Assembly (NCBI RefSeq): GCF_029239295.1 | Contig: NZ_JAQZBC010000015.1 | Location: forward strand, 17,371-81,370 | Direction of reading: 5' to 3' | DNA length: 64,000 nucleotides | Source: Sphingomonas sp. | GTDB lineage: Bacteria > Pseudomonadota > Alphaproteobacteria > Sphingomonadales > Sphingomonadaceae | Shown: positions 1 to 10,337 of the stretch, piece after piece | Numbering within the stretch: position 1 is the stretch's first letter | How the letters are laid out: every line of letters begins with the position of its first letter | Notes under the pieces: model-generated | The model's database searches: none | The model's input: the letters and a program-made list of their open reading frames with translations, nothing else | Told to the model about the DNA's origin: nothing | Made by a program: the position numbers and the translations under genes

Positions 1-1845
1 TCAGGAGCGCACGGCTTCTTCGAGGCTACCGACGATGTCAGCGATCTCAGCAAGGCGGCGGTGTTCAAAAAGGGCGAGAAGACCGAGGTCTTCGTCCGAT
101 TTTCAACAGTTGCCGGCGGTGCGGGATCGGTTGACACGCCCCGCGACGTGCGTGGCTTCGCCGTAAAATTCTATACCAAGGAGGGCAATTGGGACCTCGT
201 CGGTAATAACATCCCGGTCTTCTTCATCCAGGATGCGGTCAAATTTCCTGACCTCGTCCACGCCGTGAAGATGGAGGCTGATCGAGCCTATCCGCAGGCT
301 GGCAGCGCTCACGATACCTTCTGGGACTGGGCGTCGCTCATGCCCGAGTCGACCCACATGCTGATGTGGGCCATGTCAGACCGGACGCTCCCCCGCTCCT
401 TCCGCATGATGGAAGGCTTTGGCGTGCACACGTTCAAGCTCATCAACGCCGACGGCCACGCCAGCTTCGTCAAATTCCACTGGAAGCCTCGCTTGGGCAT
501 TCAGTCGACGATCTGGGACGAGGCATTGAAGCTGCAGGCAGCCGACAATGACTATCAGCGCCGCGACCTTTGGGAAGCGATCGACACAGGAGCGTTCCCT
601 CAATGGGATCTCGGCATCCAGGTGTTTGATCAGGCCTTCGCAGAAGCCCAGCCCTATGACGTTCTGGATGCAACAAAGCTGATCCCGGAAGAGGATATCC
701 CAGTACGGATCGTCGGCACGCTGACGCTGAACCGCAATCCCGACAACTTCTTCGCTGAAACCGAGCAGGTAGCGTTCCTGCCGACCAACATCGTCCCCGG
801 CATCGATTTTTCTAACGATCCACTGCTGCAAGGCCGGTTGTTCAGCTATCTCGACACCCAGAACTCGCGCCTCGGCACGACGAATTTCCACCAGATCCCG
901 ATCAACGCCCCGCGCTGCCCATTTGGCAATTTCCAGCGGGACGGAAAGATGCAGACTCAGGTGCCCAAGGGCCGCGCCAATTATGAGCCTAACAGCCTCG
1001 CAGAGCATGGCGAGGAAGGAGGTCCGCGGGAGTCACCTGAGCGCGGCTTCAAGACGGTCAACGCCGTGACCGGCAGTGATGAACATGGCGAAAAACTGCG
1101 GGTCCGCTCAGAGCTGTTCGCCGACCATTATAGTCAGGCGCGATTATTCTATCGTTCGCAAACGCTAGCCGAGCAGGCGCACATCGCATCATCCTTCGTG
1201 TTTGAGCTGTCGAAGGTCGGCTTGCTGGATCAGGTGCCGCCACGAATGGTCGCCAATCTCCGCAACGTTGACGAGGACTTGGCCAGGCGCGTTGCCGATG
1301 GGTTGGGGATCGATCTTCCGGAGAAGGCGGGCGCCGCGCGAGATCCCATCGATCTATCGCCCTCTGACGCGTTGTCGATCCACAAGAATATGAAGGCGAC
1401 GCTGGAAGGCAGATCGGTCGGCATTCTCTTCACCGATGGTAGCGACGCGGAAACTCTCGATGCGGTGATCGAAGCGATTGACGCGGAGGGAGGCAAGGCT
1501 GTGCTGGTAGCGCCGAAGGTCGGCGGTGCCACCTTGTCTGATGGCACAAGAAGGAAGGCCGATGGCCAACTTGCCGGAACACCCTCGCAGTTGTTCGATG
1601 CGGTGGTAGTGGTGCTTTCAAACGACGGGTGTTCGGCCATGTTGAAGGAAGCGGCAGCGGTTCAGTTCGTGATGGATGCGTTCGGGCACCTCAAGGCGAT
1701 TGGCGCCAGTCCGGAGGCGCAACCGCTGCTCGACAAGGCAGGCGTGCAAAAGGATGCAGGCGTGACCAGTAGCGACAGCTCGTTCATCTCCGCCGCCAAG
1801 CAGCGCTTCTATGATCGTGAGCCGTCTGTCCGCTTGCTTGCGTAG
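1..1845 (+). CDS. katE: Monofunctional haem catalase, large-subunit (HPII/KatE) type, 5' end missing
   Basis: Dismutates hydrogen peroxide to water and oxygen in the cytoplasm. The reading frame is open from base 1 ([10 protein letters not shown]...), so the N-terminus, including the catalytic His of the VHARG region, lies before the window. Visible family marks are RFSTVAG, the [12 protein letters not shown] segment with the distal Asn, and RLFSYLDTQ with the proximal haem-ligand Tyr. After the catalase core come about 170 residues of a flavodoxin/DJ-1-like C-terminal domain, which separates large-subunit catalases from small ones. The stop TAG at 1843-1845 is followed by a strong hairpin. 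No operon partner is seen; the next gene begins about 350 bases on. Family assignment is secure; only the start is unknown. Confidence 0.95.
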   Translation, partial: SGAHGFFEATDDVSDLSKAAVFKKGEKTEVFVRFSTVAGGAGSVDTPRDVRGFAVKFYTKEGNWDLVGNNIPVFFIQDAVKFPDLVHAVKMEADRAYPQAGSAHDTFWDWASLMPESTHMLMWAMSDRTLPRSFRMMEGFGVHTFKLINADGHASFVKFHWKPRLGIQSTIWDEALKLQAADNDYQRRDLWEAIDTGAFPQWDLGIQVFDQAFAEAQPYDVLDATKLIPEEDIPVRIVGTLTLNRNPDNFFAETEQVAFLPTNIVPGIDFSNDPLLQGRLFSYLDTQNSRLGTTNFHQIPINAPRCPFGNFQRDGKMQTQVPKGRANYEPNSLAEHGEEGGPRESPERGFKTVNAVTGSDEHGEKLRVRSELFADHYSQARLFYRSQTLAEQAHIASSFVFELSKVGLLDQVPPRMVANLRNVDEDLARRVADGLGIDLPEKAGAARDPIDLSPSDALSIHKNMKATLEGRSVGILFTDGSDAETLDAVIEAIDAEGGKAVLVAPKVGGATLSDGTRRKADGQLAGTPSQLFDAVVVVLSNDGCSAMLKEAAAVQFVMDAFGHLKAIGASPEAQPLLDKAGVQKDAGVTSSDSSFISAAKQRFYDREPSVRLLA

Positions 1846-2192
1846 GGCCACGACGACGCTCGCTAACAGCGAGCGTCGTCAAACGTGGCGAAATCACCTT
1901 CAGACGGCGAAGCGGGAGTGAGGCGCGCAAGCGCTCCCATGCTGTGCGCTCTTCGCCGCACGAGCACGTGATGCGGCCCGCACGCGATGAAGGTCTCTCC
2001 CGCAACCAACTGCGCGCGCGAGCGAAGCGCGGTTTGGTTGGAAAGCCGAGCGGGGACGCACCTGCTACATAACGTCCGCTCGCGCCCGAAGTCGCCCAAC
2101 CAAGGATATAGCTAGAAGGGAGCGTCGCGGCACAGCTATTTGGCTGGCGACAGCAGCGCCGGCATCACCCACGCGCGGGATCAGGAGAAATC
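1846..2192. other. Intergenic, 347 bases, no gene seen
   Basis: Apart from the katE hairpin at 1852-1880 and a ribosome-binding site (AGGAG near 2182) for the next gene, nothing recognisable was found. The short reading frames here have no ribosome-binding sites and no family resemblance. Confidence 0.5.
1852..1880 (+). terminator. Hairpin after katE
   Basis: A perfect 13-bp stem (GACGACGCTCGCT / AGCGAGCGTCGTC) closes on a 3-base loop (AAC) seven bases after the catalase stop codon. There is no following T-run, so it may stop transcription weakly or protect the mRNA 3' end. Confidence 0.6.
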
Positions 2193-2930
2193 GTGCTTCA
2201 ATTAAGCGGCAAAATTGCACTGGTGACCGGTGCGAGCGGAGGCTTGGGCACCGAGATCGCCCGCGGGCTTGCCTCCGCCGGCGCTCATGTCATCGTTCAG
2301 GGGCGCAACATCCAACGGCTCAACGCCCTTGCGCGCGCGATCACCGATGCAGGCGGATCCGCGGAGGTCATCGTCGCCGACCTCTGCGAAGAAGGCGCCG
2401 CCATGGCGCTCGCTCCCCCGGGTAAGCCCGTCGACATTCTCATCAACAACGCCGGCGAGCGCGACAGGCGCCCGCTCATCAGCATTGATCGCCGTGCGGT
2501 CAGGGAACTGCTGGAAACTAATCTCGTCGCGCCGTTCGATCTAGCGCGCGTCATCAGCGCGCGGATGCCGCCGGGTGGGCGTATCATCAACATCAGCTCT
2601 ATTGCCGGTCAGATCGCCCGCTCCGGTGACGCGGCGTACACCATGTCGAAGGGGGGCCTTGAGGCGCTGACACGTGCGCTAGCGGCTGAACTGGGCGAAC
2701 GGCAGATCACCGTCAACGCTGTGGCGCCCGGCTTCTTCGCCACTGCGGCCAATGCAACAATGGTAGCTGATCCCGCCGTCGCGGAACATCTCGCTCGCCG
2801 CACATCCCTCGGACGCTGGGGCCGACCTGAAGAAATCGTGGGCGCGATCATCTTCTTCGCGTCCCCTGCCGCGTCCTATGTCACCGGACAGGTTCTCGCA
2901 GTCGACGGAGGCTATCTCGCGCACTTCTAA
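2193..2930 (+). CDS. SDR family NAD(P)-dependent oxidoreductase
   Basis: A classical short-chain dehydrogenase of 245 residues, the usual size. TGASGGLG (12-19) binds the dinucleotide; NNAG is at 85-88; the catalytic Ser is in NISSIAG (about 135); Tyr149 and Lys153 form YxxxK; the C-terminus has the SYVTGQVLAVDGG pattern of FabG-like enzymes. The start is GTG at 2193 with AGGAG about seven bases upstream. It stands alone between a catalase and a methyltransferase, so the context does not reveal the substrate. Sugar-acid or 3-oxoacyl reduction are both possible; only the fold and cofactor class are certain. Confidence 0.85.
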   Translation: MLQLSGKIALVTGASGGLGTEIARGLASAGAHVIVQGRNIQRLNALARAITDAGGSAEVIVADLCEEGAAMALAPPGKPVDILINNAGERDRRPLISIDRRAVRELLETNLVAPFDLARVISARMPPGGRIINISSIAGQIARSGDAAYTMSKGGLEALTRALAAELGERQITVNAVAPGFFATAANATMVADPAVAEHLARRTSLGRWGRPEEIVGAIIFFASPAASYVTGQVLAVDGGYLAHF

Positions 2931-3235
2931 GCAGCGACGCAGTCACGAGTACGAGGCAGCTACAACAACGATTAAACCGCACCCCGAGTGGTGTACTCCG
3001 CGGCTCGTACCGGATGATGCCGTGAAGGTGCGATGTGCGGTGCTAAAGTCGCCCATGTGCGCTGCCTGAAGACCCAATACTGGCAGGCCACCGACGATCC
3101 GTATCGGTTGAGGTTCCTCGCCCAGCAACTCCGTCTTCATTTAGTTTCGTGTGAGAAGCGGAAGAGCGTTGGGTAACTAAGCCGCATTCGCGGCCAGCCC
3201 TGATCGCTTCTGCCGGAGATGTTGGAGGGCGATTG
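2931..3235. other. Intergenic, 305 bases, no gene seen
   Basis: No convincing coding region, RNA or repeat was found. The stretch is less GC-rich than most of the window. GGAGGG at 3224-3229 serves the following gene. Confidence 0.4.
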
Positions 3236-4186
3236 GTGCCGCAGTTCTCACACAAGATCGCCGACTTGGGCGCCACAGCGTTTGGCGGGATGGCGGCCCC
3301 GGCGTTGCGGTTCCTGGGAAAGCATTACAACAAAATGAGCCACTTCCGCGCTCTCCAGGATAGAGCCGGATTTCAGATACGGACTACGCACTACTATCAG
3401 CCCACTTATTGCGAACAGGATCTTCCGAAAGATACACACAAGCCCAGGTTTCTGCCGGGTTTCGACATGAATGAAGAAGCGCAGCTAGAGCTGCTTCGTT
3501 CATTCCGCTTCGCCGAGGAGTTGCGGTCACTCCCTGACAAAAAGCCAAGCGAGGATGCCTTCGGGTACGACAACGGCATGTACTCATATGGTGATGCCGA
3601 GATCCTCTACAGCATGATTCGCCTGAAAAAGCCGTCTCGAGTCATCGAAGTCGGCTCAGGCCAATCCACTCTGATGGCTCGCGCCGCGATTGCCGCGAAC
3701 CTGCGCGAGAACAGCGACTATTCTTGCGCTCACACCTGTATAGAGCCTTATGAGGCGCCTTGGCTCGAAAATACCGGCGTGATTGTTGTCCGCGAAAGGG
3801 TAGAAGATCTTGATCTAAGCTTCTTCTCGGCGCTCGGGCCGAACGATATCCTGTTCATCGACAGCTCGCACGTGATCCGACCCTGGGGGGATGTTCTGAG
3901 GGAATTCCACCAGATCGTGCCAACCGATAAGAGCGGCGTCATCGTCCATGTCCACGACATCTTCACGCCGTTCGATTACCCGGACAAGTGGCTGCGCGAA
4001 GATCGCAGGCTTTGGAACGAGCAATACCTCCTAGAGTCGTTCCTGTGCTATAATTCAGAGTTCAAGTTAATCTGCGCCAACAATTGGTTGAAGCAGGAAC
4101 GGTTCGATGACTTCAATGCGGCCTGTCCGATGACGGCGGCACATCCTCAAGTTCGGCCAGGCGGGTTCTGGTTTCAACGGCGCTGA
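3236..4186 (+). CDS. Class I SAM-dependent methyltransferase-like protein
   Basis: A protein of 316 residues with a Rossmann methyltransferase core: motif I is VIEVGSGQS at about 136-144, with downstream acidic motifs (DILFIDSSH, IVHVHDIF) as in the Methyltransf_24-like group. The substrate cannot be told. GTG at 3236 is preferred because GGAGGG lies six bases upstream; the TTG at 3233 would be too close. Base composition is clearly lower in GC than the core genes (a hand count of 4021-4080 gives 26 of 60; 3601-3660 gives 32 of 60), which suggests horizontal acquisition. No sugar or polysaccharide genes flank it in this window. Confidence 0.7.
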   Translation: MPQFSHKIADLGATAFGGMAAPALRFLGKHYNKMSHFRALQDRAGFQIRTTHYYQPTYCEQDLPKDTHKPRFLPGFDMNEEAQLELLRSFRFAEELRSLPDKKPSEDAFGYDNGMYSYGDAEILYSMIRLKKPSRVIEVGSGQSTLMARAAIAANLRENSDYSCAHTCIEPYEAPWLENTGVIVVRERVEDLDLSFFSALGPNDILFIDSSHVIRPWGDVLREFHQIVPTDKSGVIVHVHDIFTPFDYPDKWLREDRRLWNEQYLLESFLCYNSEFKLICANNWLKQERFDDFNAACPMTAAHPQVRPGGFWFQRR

Positions 4187-4505
4187 AGCGGCTCGAAGCT
4201 TATGCTCTCAGCCTCCGCATGCTTCGGGCGAGATGTATAATCTAGAATGCGCGGCTTCCTTTGGACCCGCAAATTAGCAGCAGCAGCGGCATCTCTCGTA
4301 GCGGTACAGCATTCCATGAGCACCGGTGAGAGGCTGCACAGCCAGGCCGATCACAGGAGCGTCCCGTGCGCAGGGCTGCAGCTCAGTGCGGCAGGCGCAG
4401 ATAGTCGCGGAATCCACATCAGCGGGCTCAAGCGTGGTTTTCCAGAGGTGCTTCCGCAGGGCCTCGCTATAACCACGCCCACACTTCTCTATCTTGTTAG
4501 ATAAA
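4187..4505. other. Intergenic between methyltransferase and tRNA-Arg
   Basis: Contains a consensus TATAAT at 4236-4241 with no obvious -35 element, and an 85-codon + strand frame from 4247 that has no ribosome-binding site and no recognisable domain. A small hairpin (TATCT/AGATA) lies just beyond the tRNA 3' end. No integrase or att repeat could be identified. Confidence 0.4.
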
Positions 4506-4582
4506 TGGCGCACCCGGTAGGATTCGAACCTACGGCCTACGGCTTCGGAAGCCGCCACTCTATCCAGCTGAGCTACGGGTGC
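4506..4582 (-). tRNA. tRNA-Arg (anticodon CCG)
   Basis: The minus strand folds into a full cloverleaf: acceptor GCACCCG/CGGGTGC, D-arm GCTC...GAGT, anticodon stem GCGGC/GCCGT with loop TTCCGAA, T-arm GTAGG/CCTAC with loop TTCGAAT, discriminator G and an encoded CCA at 4506-4508. The loop gives anticodon CCG, which reads CGG (Arg). All stems pair, so the gene looks functional. Its 3' end faces the accessory region at 1-4500. Confidence 0.95.
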
Positions 4583-4647
4583 GTGCGGCCCCCTATGGAG
4601 CCCCCACCGCGCTTGGTCAACGTGAAAGAGCCGGCTCGCGCCCCCCC

Positions 4648-4664
4648 AAAAAGCGCGGAGCGCT
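4648..4664 (-). terminator. Short hairpin plus T-run downstream of the tRNA relic
   Basis: On the minus strand AGCGC-TCC-GCGCT is followed directly by TTTT. The stem is only five base pairs but it sits 65 bases beyond the degraded tRNA, where a tRNA transcript would be expected to end. Confidence 0.4.
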
Positions 4665-4728
4665 CCAAAGCCCTGTTCCGGTGCGAACTCAAAAAAGCCG
4701 ATCACCTGCTGCCCGTTTTGACAGCGAT

Positions 4729-4801
4729 GAGCAATTCTTGAAGGGACCGGCTGCCAAATGTCTCGCAGGGCAGCGCTCCGTCCAGCTGAGCCACCGGCGC
4801 C
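4729..4801 (-). pseudogene. Degraded tRNA, Arg-like
   Basis: The 5' half reads as a tRNA on the minus strand: a GC-rich acceptor arm start, a good D-arm (GCTC AGCTGGACG GAGC) and an anticodon stem CTGCC/GGCAG. The loop is 13 bases instead of 7 (it begins CTGCGAG, which would read GCG), and the T-arm (GTCCC TTCAAGA ATTGC) and 3' acceptor strand no longer pair. It lies in tandem with, and upstream of, the intact tRNA-Arg. A decayed tRNA is the simplest reading; a tRNA-derived small RNA is less likely but possible. Confidence 0.5.
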
Positions 4802-4859
4802 AAGAGAGATGTGCCGAGCAGGGCGGATAGACGCCGCCAGCAATCTCGGGTCGCCGCTG

Positions 4860-5231
4860 CTACTTCGCCAGCGTGACCGGCTGGAACGGCGCAAGCCCGC
4901 AACTCGCCCCGGGGGTCACAGTGGTTCCCACCAGCACAGTGATGATGTCCTGCTGGCATAACTGGCTAAGCGATGTCGCGTAGCTGAAACGACGTTCGAA
5001 GCCGAGTTGCGGGCAGCGCCGGTCGAGCGTCACCCGATAATAGCGCCCGCCTGTCATGCGGAAATCGATCACTCGGTCGTTGCGAACCAAAGTCTCGCGG
5101 ATGTTGCGGAGGGGAATGCAACTTTGCGGCTTTCCCGCAGGCGTGGCAGCCGGGGCGGCGTTAAGATCGCGGGCCGCACCCGGGGCAGCGACAACCGCCA
5201 ATGCCACGGCGGCCGGGAACAGGATACGCAT
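4860..5231 (-). CDS. Secreted four-cysteine protein, DUF6491-like
   Basis: A 123-residue protein with a signal peptide (first 20 residues, Ala/Val-rich, ending GAA). The mature part has four cysteines (38, 73, 92, 111) and the pattern CIPLRNIRET...GGRYYRVTL...RRCPQLGFERRFSY...LCQQDIITVL, which resembles the DUF6491 family of periplasmic proteins of unknown role. It follows dnaJ on the same strand, with 36 bases between, and could be read through from it. No function is claimed; the family assignment comes from memory of the motif pattern and is moderate in certainty. Confidence 0.65.
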   Translation of the reverse strand: MRILFPAAVALAVVAAPGAARDLNAAPAATPAGKPQSCIPLRNIRETLVRNDRVIDFRMTGGRYYRVTLDRRCPQLGFERRFSYATSLSQLCQQDIITVLVGTTVTPGASCGLAPFQPVTLAK

Positions 5232-5267
5232 GGTCCTTCTCCTCTACATTCCCCGCCCCCGGTCGGC

Positions 5268-6386
5268 TCAATCTCCGGCGAAGGCACTCTTCAGACGAGC
5301 GAAGAAGCCTTGGCTCTCGGGGCATTCGTCGCCTGTCTCCGTTTCCCGGAACTCTTCCAAAAGAGCCCGCTGACGGGTGCTGAGCCGCGTCGGCGTCTCC
5401 ACGTCGATCTGCACCACCAGATCGCCGAAGCCGCGCCCCTGTAGAACCGGCATCCCTGCGCCGCGCTGGCGCAGTTGCTTGCCCGACTGAATGCCGGCCG
5501 GGATCCGCAGCTCGTGGTTCCGCCCATCCAGCCCCGGGATGGTCAGCGATCCGCCAAGCGCGGCCGTGGTGAAGCTGATCGGCGCTCGCGCGAACAAAGT
5601 GGTGCCTTCGCGTTCGAACAGATTGTGCCGCTTCAGGTGAAGGAAGATGTAGAGATCGCCGGCCGGCGCGCCGCGTGCACCCGCCTCGCCTTCTCCGGTC
5701 ATCCGAACCCGGGTGCCCTCGTCGACACCGGGCGGGATTTCCACGCTAAGCGACTTGGTGCGCTCCACCCGCCCATCACCGCGACAGTCGGGGCACGGAT
5801 CATCGATTACCTGGCCAGATCCGTTGCAGACCGGGCACGCACGCTCGACCACGAAGAAGCCCTGCTGTGCGCGCACCTTCCCGTGCCCGGCGCAAGTATT
5901 GCAGGTATGCGGATGGCTGCCCGCCCGCGCGCCCGATCCATGGCATGTGTCGCAAGAGGCGGACACGTCGACGGTAATCTCCGCCGACTTACCATGATAC
6001 GCCTCCTCGAGCGTGATCTCCATATCATAGCGCAGGTCCGCGCCACGGCGCACCTGCTGCCGCCCGCCTCCGCGCCCGCCCATGAACTCGCCAAAGACGC
6101 TTTCGAAAATGTCGGAGAAGCCGGAGAAGTCCTGCGACTGGCCGCCCGCGCCACCGCCGTTGCGGAATGCCGCATGGCCGAAGCGGTCATAGGCGGCGCG
6201 CTTCTGCGGATCCTTGAGGCAATCATAAGCCTCACTGACCGCCTTGAACTTGGCCTCGGAATCCTTGCACCCGGCGTTCTTGTCCGGATGATACTTCATC
6301 GCAAGCTTGCGGTACGCCGACTTGATGGCGCCGGCATCGGCCGAGCGATCGACCTCAAGCAACTCGTAAAAATCGACTTCAGTCAT
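5268..6386 (-). CDS. dnaJ: Chaperone DnaJ (Hsp40)
   Basis: Co-chaperone that delivers unfolded clients to DnaK and stimulates its ATPase. 372 residues in the standard order: J domain with HPD at 33-35, a Gly-rich linker (about 76-110), four CxxCxGxG zinc repeats ([32 protein letters not shown]) and the C-terminal substrate-binding domains. It lies 69 bases downstream of dnaK on the same strand, with a strong hairpin in the spacer (6412-6445) that may lower its expression relative to dnaK. Confidence 0.98.
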   Translation of the reverse strand: MTEVDFYELLEVDRSADAGAIKSAYRKLAMKYHPDKNAGCKDSEAKFKAVSEAYDCLKDPQKRAAYDRFGHAAFRNGGGAGGQSQDFSGFSDIFESVFGEFMGGRGGGRQQVRRGADLRYDMEITLEEAYHGKSAEITVDVSASCDTCHGSGARAGSHPHTCNTCAGHGKVRAQQGFFVVERACPVCNGSGQVIDDPCPDCRGDGRVERTKSLSVEIPPGVDEGTRVRMTGEGEAGARGAPAGDLYIFLHLKRHNLFEREGTTLFARAPISFTTAALGGSLTIPGLDGRNHELRIPAGIQSGKQLRQRGAGMPVLQGRGFGDLVVQIDVETPTRLSTRQRALLEEFRETETGDECPESQGFFARLKSAFAGD

Positions 6387-6411
6387 TCAGCGCCCCCGCG
6401 CGGCGACACGC

Positions 6412-6445
6412 CGAGCCGCCACTCACCCGTGTGAATGGCGGCTCG
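6412..6445 (-). other. Hairpin in the dnaK-dnaJ spacer
   Basis: CGAGCCGCC/GGCGGCTCG form a perfect 9-bp stem; inside, TCAC/GTGA pair around a CCGT loop. With no T-run it looks more like a partial terminator or mRNA-stabilising element than a full stop between the two genes. Confidence 0.55.
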
Positions 6446-6455
6446 ATCACGTCGT

Positions 6456-8363
<1,908 letters not shown>

Positions 8364-8454
8364 GAGTGCTCTTCCAGCCCCTGCTCGAACAAAAAACCAA
8401 AAAGATGTGCTGCCACGCCCCGTTACGGCGACGGAACAGCGTTGACGATTGGCG

Positions 8455-8482
8455 ATATAGGTGGCCCTCGGCTTGCCGCAAG
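8455..8482 (-). promoter_or_regulatory. Candidate heat-shock (sigma32) promoter of dnaK
   Basis: On the minus strand CTTGCG (8482-8477) and CTATAT (8460-8455) are separated by 16 bases, a spacing close to alphaproteobacterial RpoH promoters. Transcription would start near 8448, leaving a leader of about 85 bases. CTTGC-G-GCAAG also forms a small palindrome at the -35 side. Confidence 0.5.
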
Positions 8483-8532
8483 GCACCGCTCCAAGTAGCG
8501 GGTCTCACACTGTTTCGGTTCGGGAGAAGGCC

Positions 8533-8985
8533 ATGTTCCGCGTCGCCGCCACGCTTGTTTTCGCTTCTGTGGCGATCGCTGGATGCGGGCAGCAGAAACA
8601 ATTGGTGGTGTCGGACGCGTGGGTCCGGCTCGCTGCGGTCGATGGACGGCCCGCCGCCGGCTATTTCACGATCACCGGCGGCTCAGTCGACACTGCGCTG
8701 ACCAGCGTCTCCACCAATGCGGCAGCACGCACCGAACTACACGAGAGCCGGATGACGCACGGCGGCGGTATGGCGATGGACTCGCTCTCTTCCGTCCCGG
8801 TTGCCGCGGGCAAGCGGGTCGTGTTCGCCCCCGGTGCAAAACACGCCATGCTGTTCGAGGTATCGCCGACAACAAAGCCGGGCGGCACCCTCACCTTCAC
8901 CTTCACCTTCGCCGACGGCAGCCGCCTCGACCAGAAGGCTCGAGTTGTCGGTGCCGCGGATCCTGCGCCGACGGGCGCAAACTGA
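8533..8985 (+). CDS. PCu(A)C-type copper chaperone lipoprotein
   Basis: Periplasmic Cu(I)-binding protein of the PCu(A)C (DUF461) family, which helps deliver copper to cytochrome oxidase. 150 residues: a signal peptide with lipobox AIAGC (Cys18), then a cupredoxin-like fold with the HxnM...HxM ligands visible as His70, Met74 or Met80/82, His104 and Met106 (HESRM, GAKHAML). ATG at 8533 puts the lipobox in the right place; an in-frame extension upstream has no signal. It is divergent from dnaK with about 170 bases between. No SCO or oxidase genes lie nearby. Confidence 0.85.
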   Translation: MFRVAATLVFASVAIAGCGQQKQLVVSDAWVRLAAVDGRPAAGYFTITGGSVDTALTSVSTNAAARTELHESRMTHGGGMAMDSLSSVPVAAGKRVVFAPGAKHAMLFEVSPTTKPGGTLTFTFTFADGSRLDQKARVVGAADPAPTGAN

Positions 8986-9069
8986 CGGCTGCGATTGCCG
9001 CCTGGTACCGTCAGCTGAAAGCATTGATCGGAAAAGTCTGGCTCACGCCTCCGTAACCTTTCGGCGTCT

Positions 9070-9804
9070 ATGTTGAGGCCTATGCCCAATATTTCCTCGT
9101 TCGTGGATGGCGTGAAGCGTCGGTTGCAGGGACGCACCCCGGCCGAAGTGATCGCGCTGAGCTTCAAGACGGTGCGACATGCCGGACGGCGCCTCAGCCC
9201 CGGCGCCGCGCGCGCACGGAACGCAGACCAGGCCTTCGATCGTCGGTGGGGCACTGACACGGGAGGCACGGTTAACCTGTCGGCGCTCAGCGTGTCTCGG
9301 GATCGGGCATTGCTCGGCTGCGGCTATCAGGCCAGCAACGGGGTGGCGCTGGAGGAGGCGCTGGCAGCGGCGGGGGTCAATCCTGCGGACTACAGCTTTA
9401 TCGATTACGGGTCGGGCAAGGGCCGCGTCGTCATGATCGCCGCCGCGCTCGGCTTCCGCCGCGCCATCGGTGTCGAGTTCGCGCCCGAGCTGCACGACGT
9501 GGCCTTGCAGAACGGTGACCGGTTCGCGGCAGCCGGCGGCGCCAGCACACGCTGCGAGTTCGTCCTGGGCGACGCGGGTAGCTACGATCCGCCGGCAGGC
9601 CCGATCTTCGCCTACATCTACAACAGCTTTGGCACCGTCATCCTACGTGAAGTGCTGAACCGGCTGGAAGAACGCGCGGCACAGGGCGATCCCGTCGTTG
9701 CGGTATATGTGAACCCGCGCAACCGCGACGCCTACGAACAGAACGGACGCTGGGACATTGTGGCTGACCGCAACGATTGGGTCCTCTACAACCCTGTCCG
9801 GTAG
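9070..9804 (+). CDS. Class I SAM-dependent methyltransferase-like protein
   Basis: 244 residues. FIDYGSGKGRV at 110-120 is a clear SAM-binding motif I, followed by GVEFAPELHDVA (acidic motif II region) and FAYIYNSFG, as in small histone-lysine/DOT1-like or rRNA methyltransferase-like bacterial families. The N-terminal 100 residues are basic and specific to this group. Substrate unknown. ATG at 9070 gives the full frame; ATG at 9082 is an alternative, and neither has a strong ribosome-binding site. It follows the PCu(A)C gene by 84 bases on the same strand. Confidence 0.7.
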   Translation: MLRPMPNISSFVDGVKRRLQGRTPAEVIALSFKTVRHAGRRLSPGAARARNADQAFDRRWGTDTGGTVNLSALSVSRDRALLGCGYQASNGVALEEALAAAGVNPADYSFIDYGSGKGRVVMIAAALGFRRAIGVEFAPELHDVALQNGDRFAAAGGASTRCEFVLGDAGSYDPPAGPIFAYIYNSFGTVILREVLNRLEERAAQGDPVVAVYVNPRNRDAYEQNGRWDIVADRNDWVLYNPVR

Positions 9805-9859
9805 AAATGTCGGCAGCGGCCCGCTGGATCGTGATCGGCCACCACCTACCTTAGCGAGG

Positions 9860-10315
9860 ATGAGCACCCGCAACCTGACCACCGGCGAGCGCAACCTCGC
9901 CCGATCGATCTACGCGGACGCGATTGATCTGGATCGGGTGGAGGTCCGTCGCCGCCGTTGGTGGTTTCTGCAGCCGCGCGACATCGTGATGGCACCGCGC
10001 GGGCACATCCATTTTCACCCGGACGCTTCGACATGGAGCGACGATTTCAGTCGGGAAAACCTCGGTCTGCAGGGCCTGTTCGTGCACGAAATGTGTCACG
10101 TCTGGCAGCATCAGCGCGGCGTCTTCCTGCCGATCGCTCGCCACCCCTTCTGCCGCTACCACTATAGCTTTGTCCCCGGCTGGCCATTGAAGCGCTACGG
10201 GATCGAGCAACAGGCGGAGATCGTGCGCCACGGGTTTCTGCTGCGGCAGGGTGCCACCATCGTCGGCGCCCCGCCACTTAGCCAATATGAAGGGCTGTTG
10301 TCAGTCTTCCGTTAA
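9860..10315 (+). CDS. vgr-related HExxH protein (putative zinc protein)
   Basis: 151 residues. The centre holds VHEMCHVWQHQRG, with HEMCH at 76-80, a zinc-metallopeptidase-type HExxH helix. Sphingomonads often carry such a short protein labelled vgr-related, of unknown role. There is no signal peptide. The frame is open further upstream, but ATG at 9860 with GCGAGG just before it is the first good start. It begins 56 bases after the methyltransferase and converges on gor. Proteolytic activity is not shown; the second zinc ligand cannot be named with confidence. Confidence 0.6.
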   Translation: MSTRNLTTGERNLARSIYADAIDLDRVEVRRRRWWFLQPRDIVMAPRGHIHFHPDASTWSDDFSRENLGLQGLFVHEMCHVWQHQRGVFLPIARHPFCRYHYSFVPGWPLKRYGIEQQAEIVRHGFLLRQGATIVGAPPLSQYEGLLSVFR

Positions 10316-10337
10316 ACGTCCTCGCCCCTGCTCTCGC

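Noticed and set aside
4247..4504. 85-codon frame beside tRNA-Arg
   Set aside because: No ribosome-binding site or recognisable domain. Kept only as a note on the TATAAT signal.
8884..8910. Short tandem CACCTT repeat
   Set aside because: It encodes the alternating Thr-Phe strand of the PCu(A)C protein and is explained by coding sequence.
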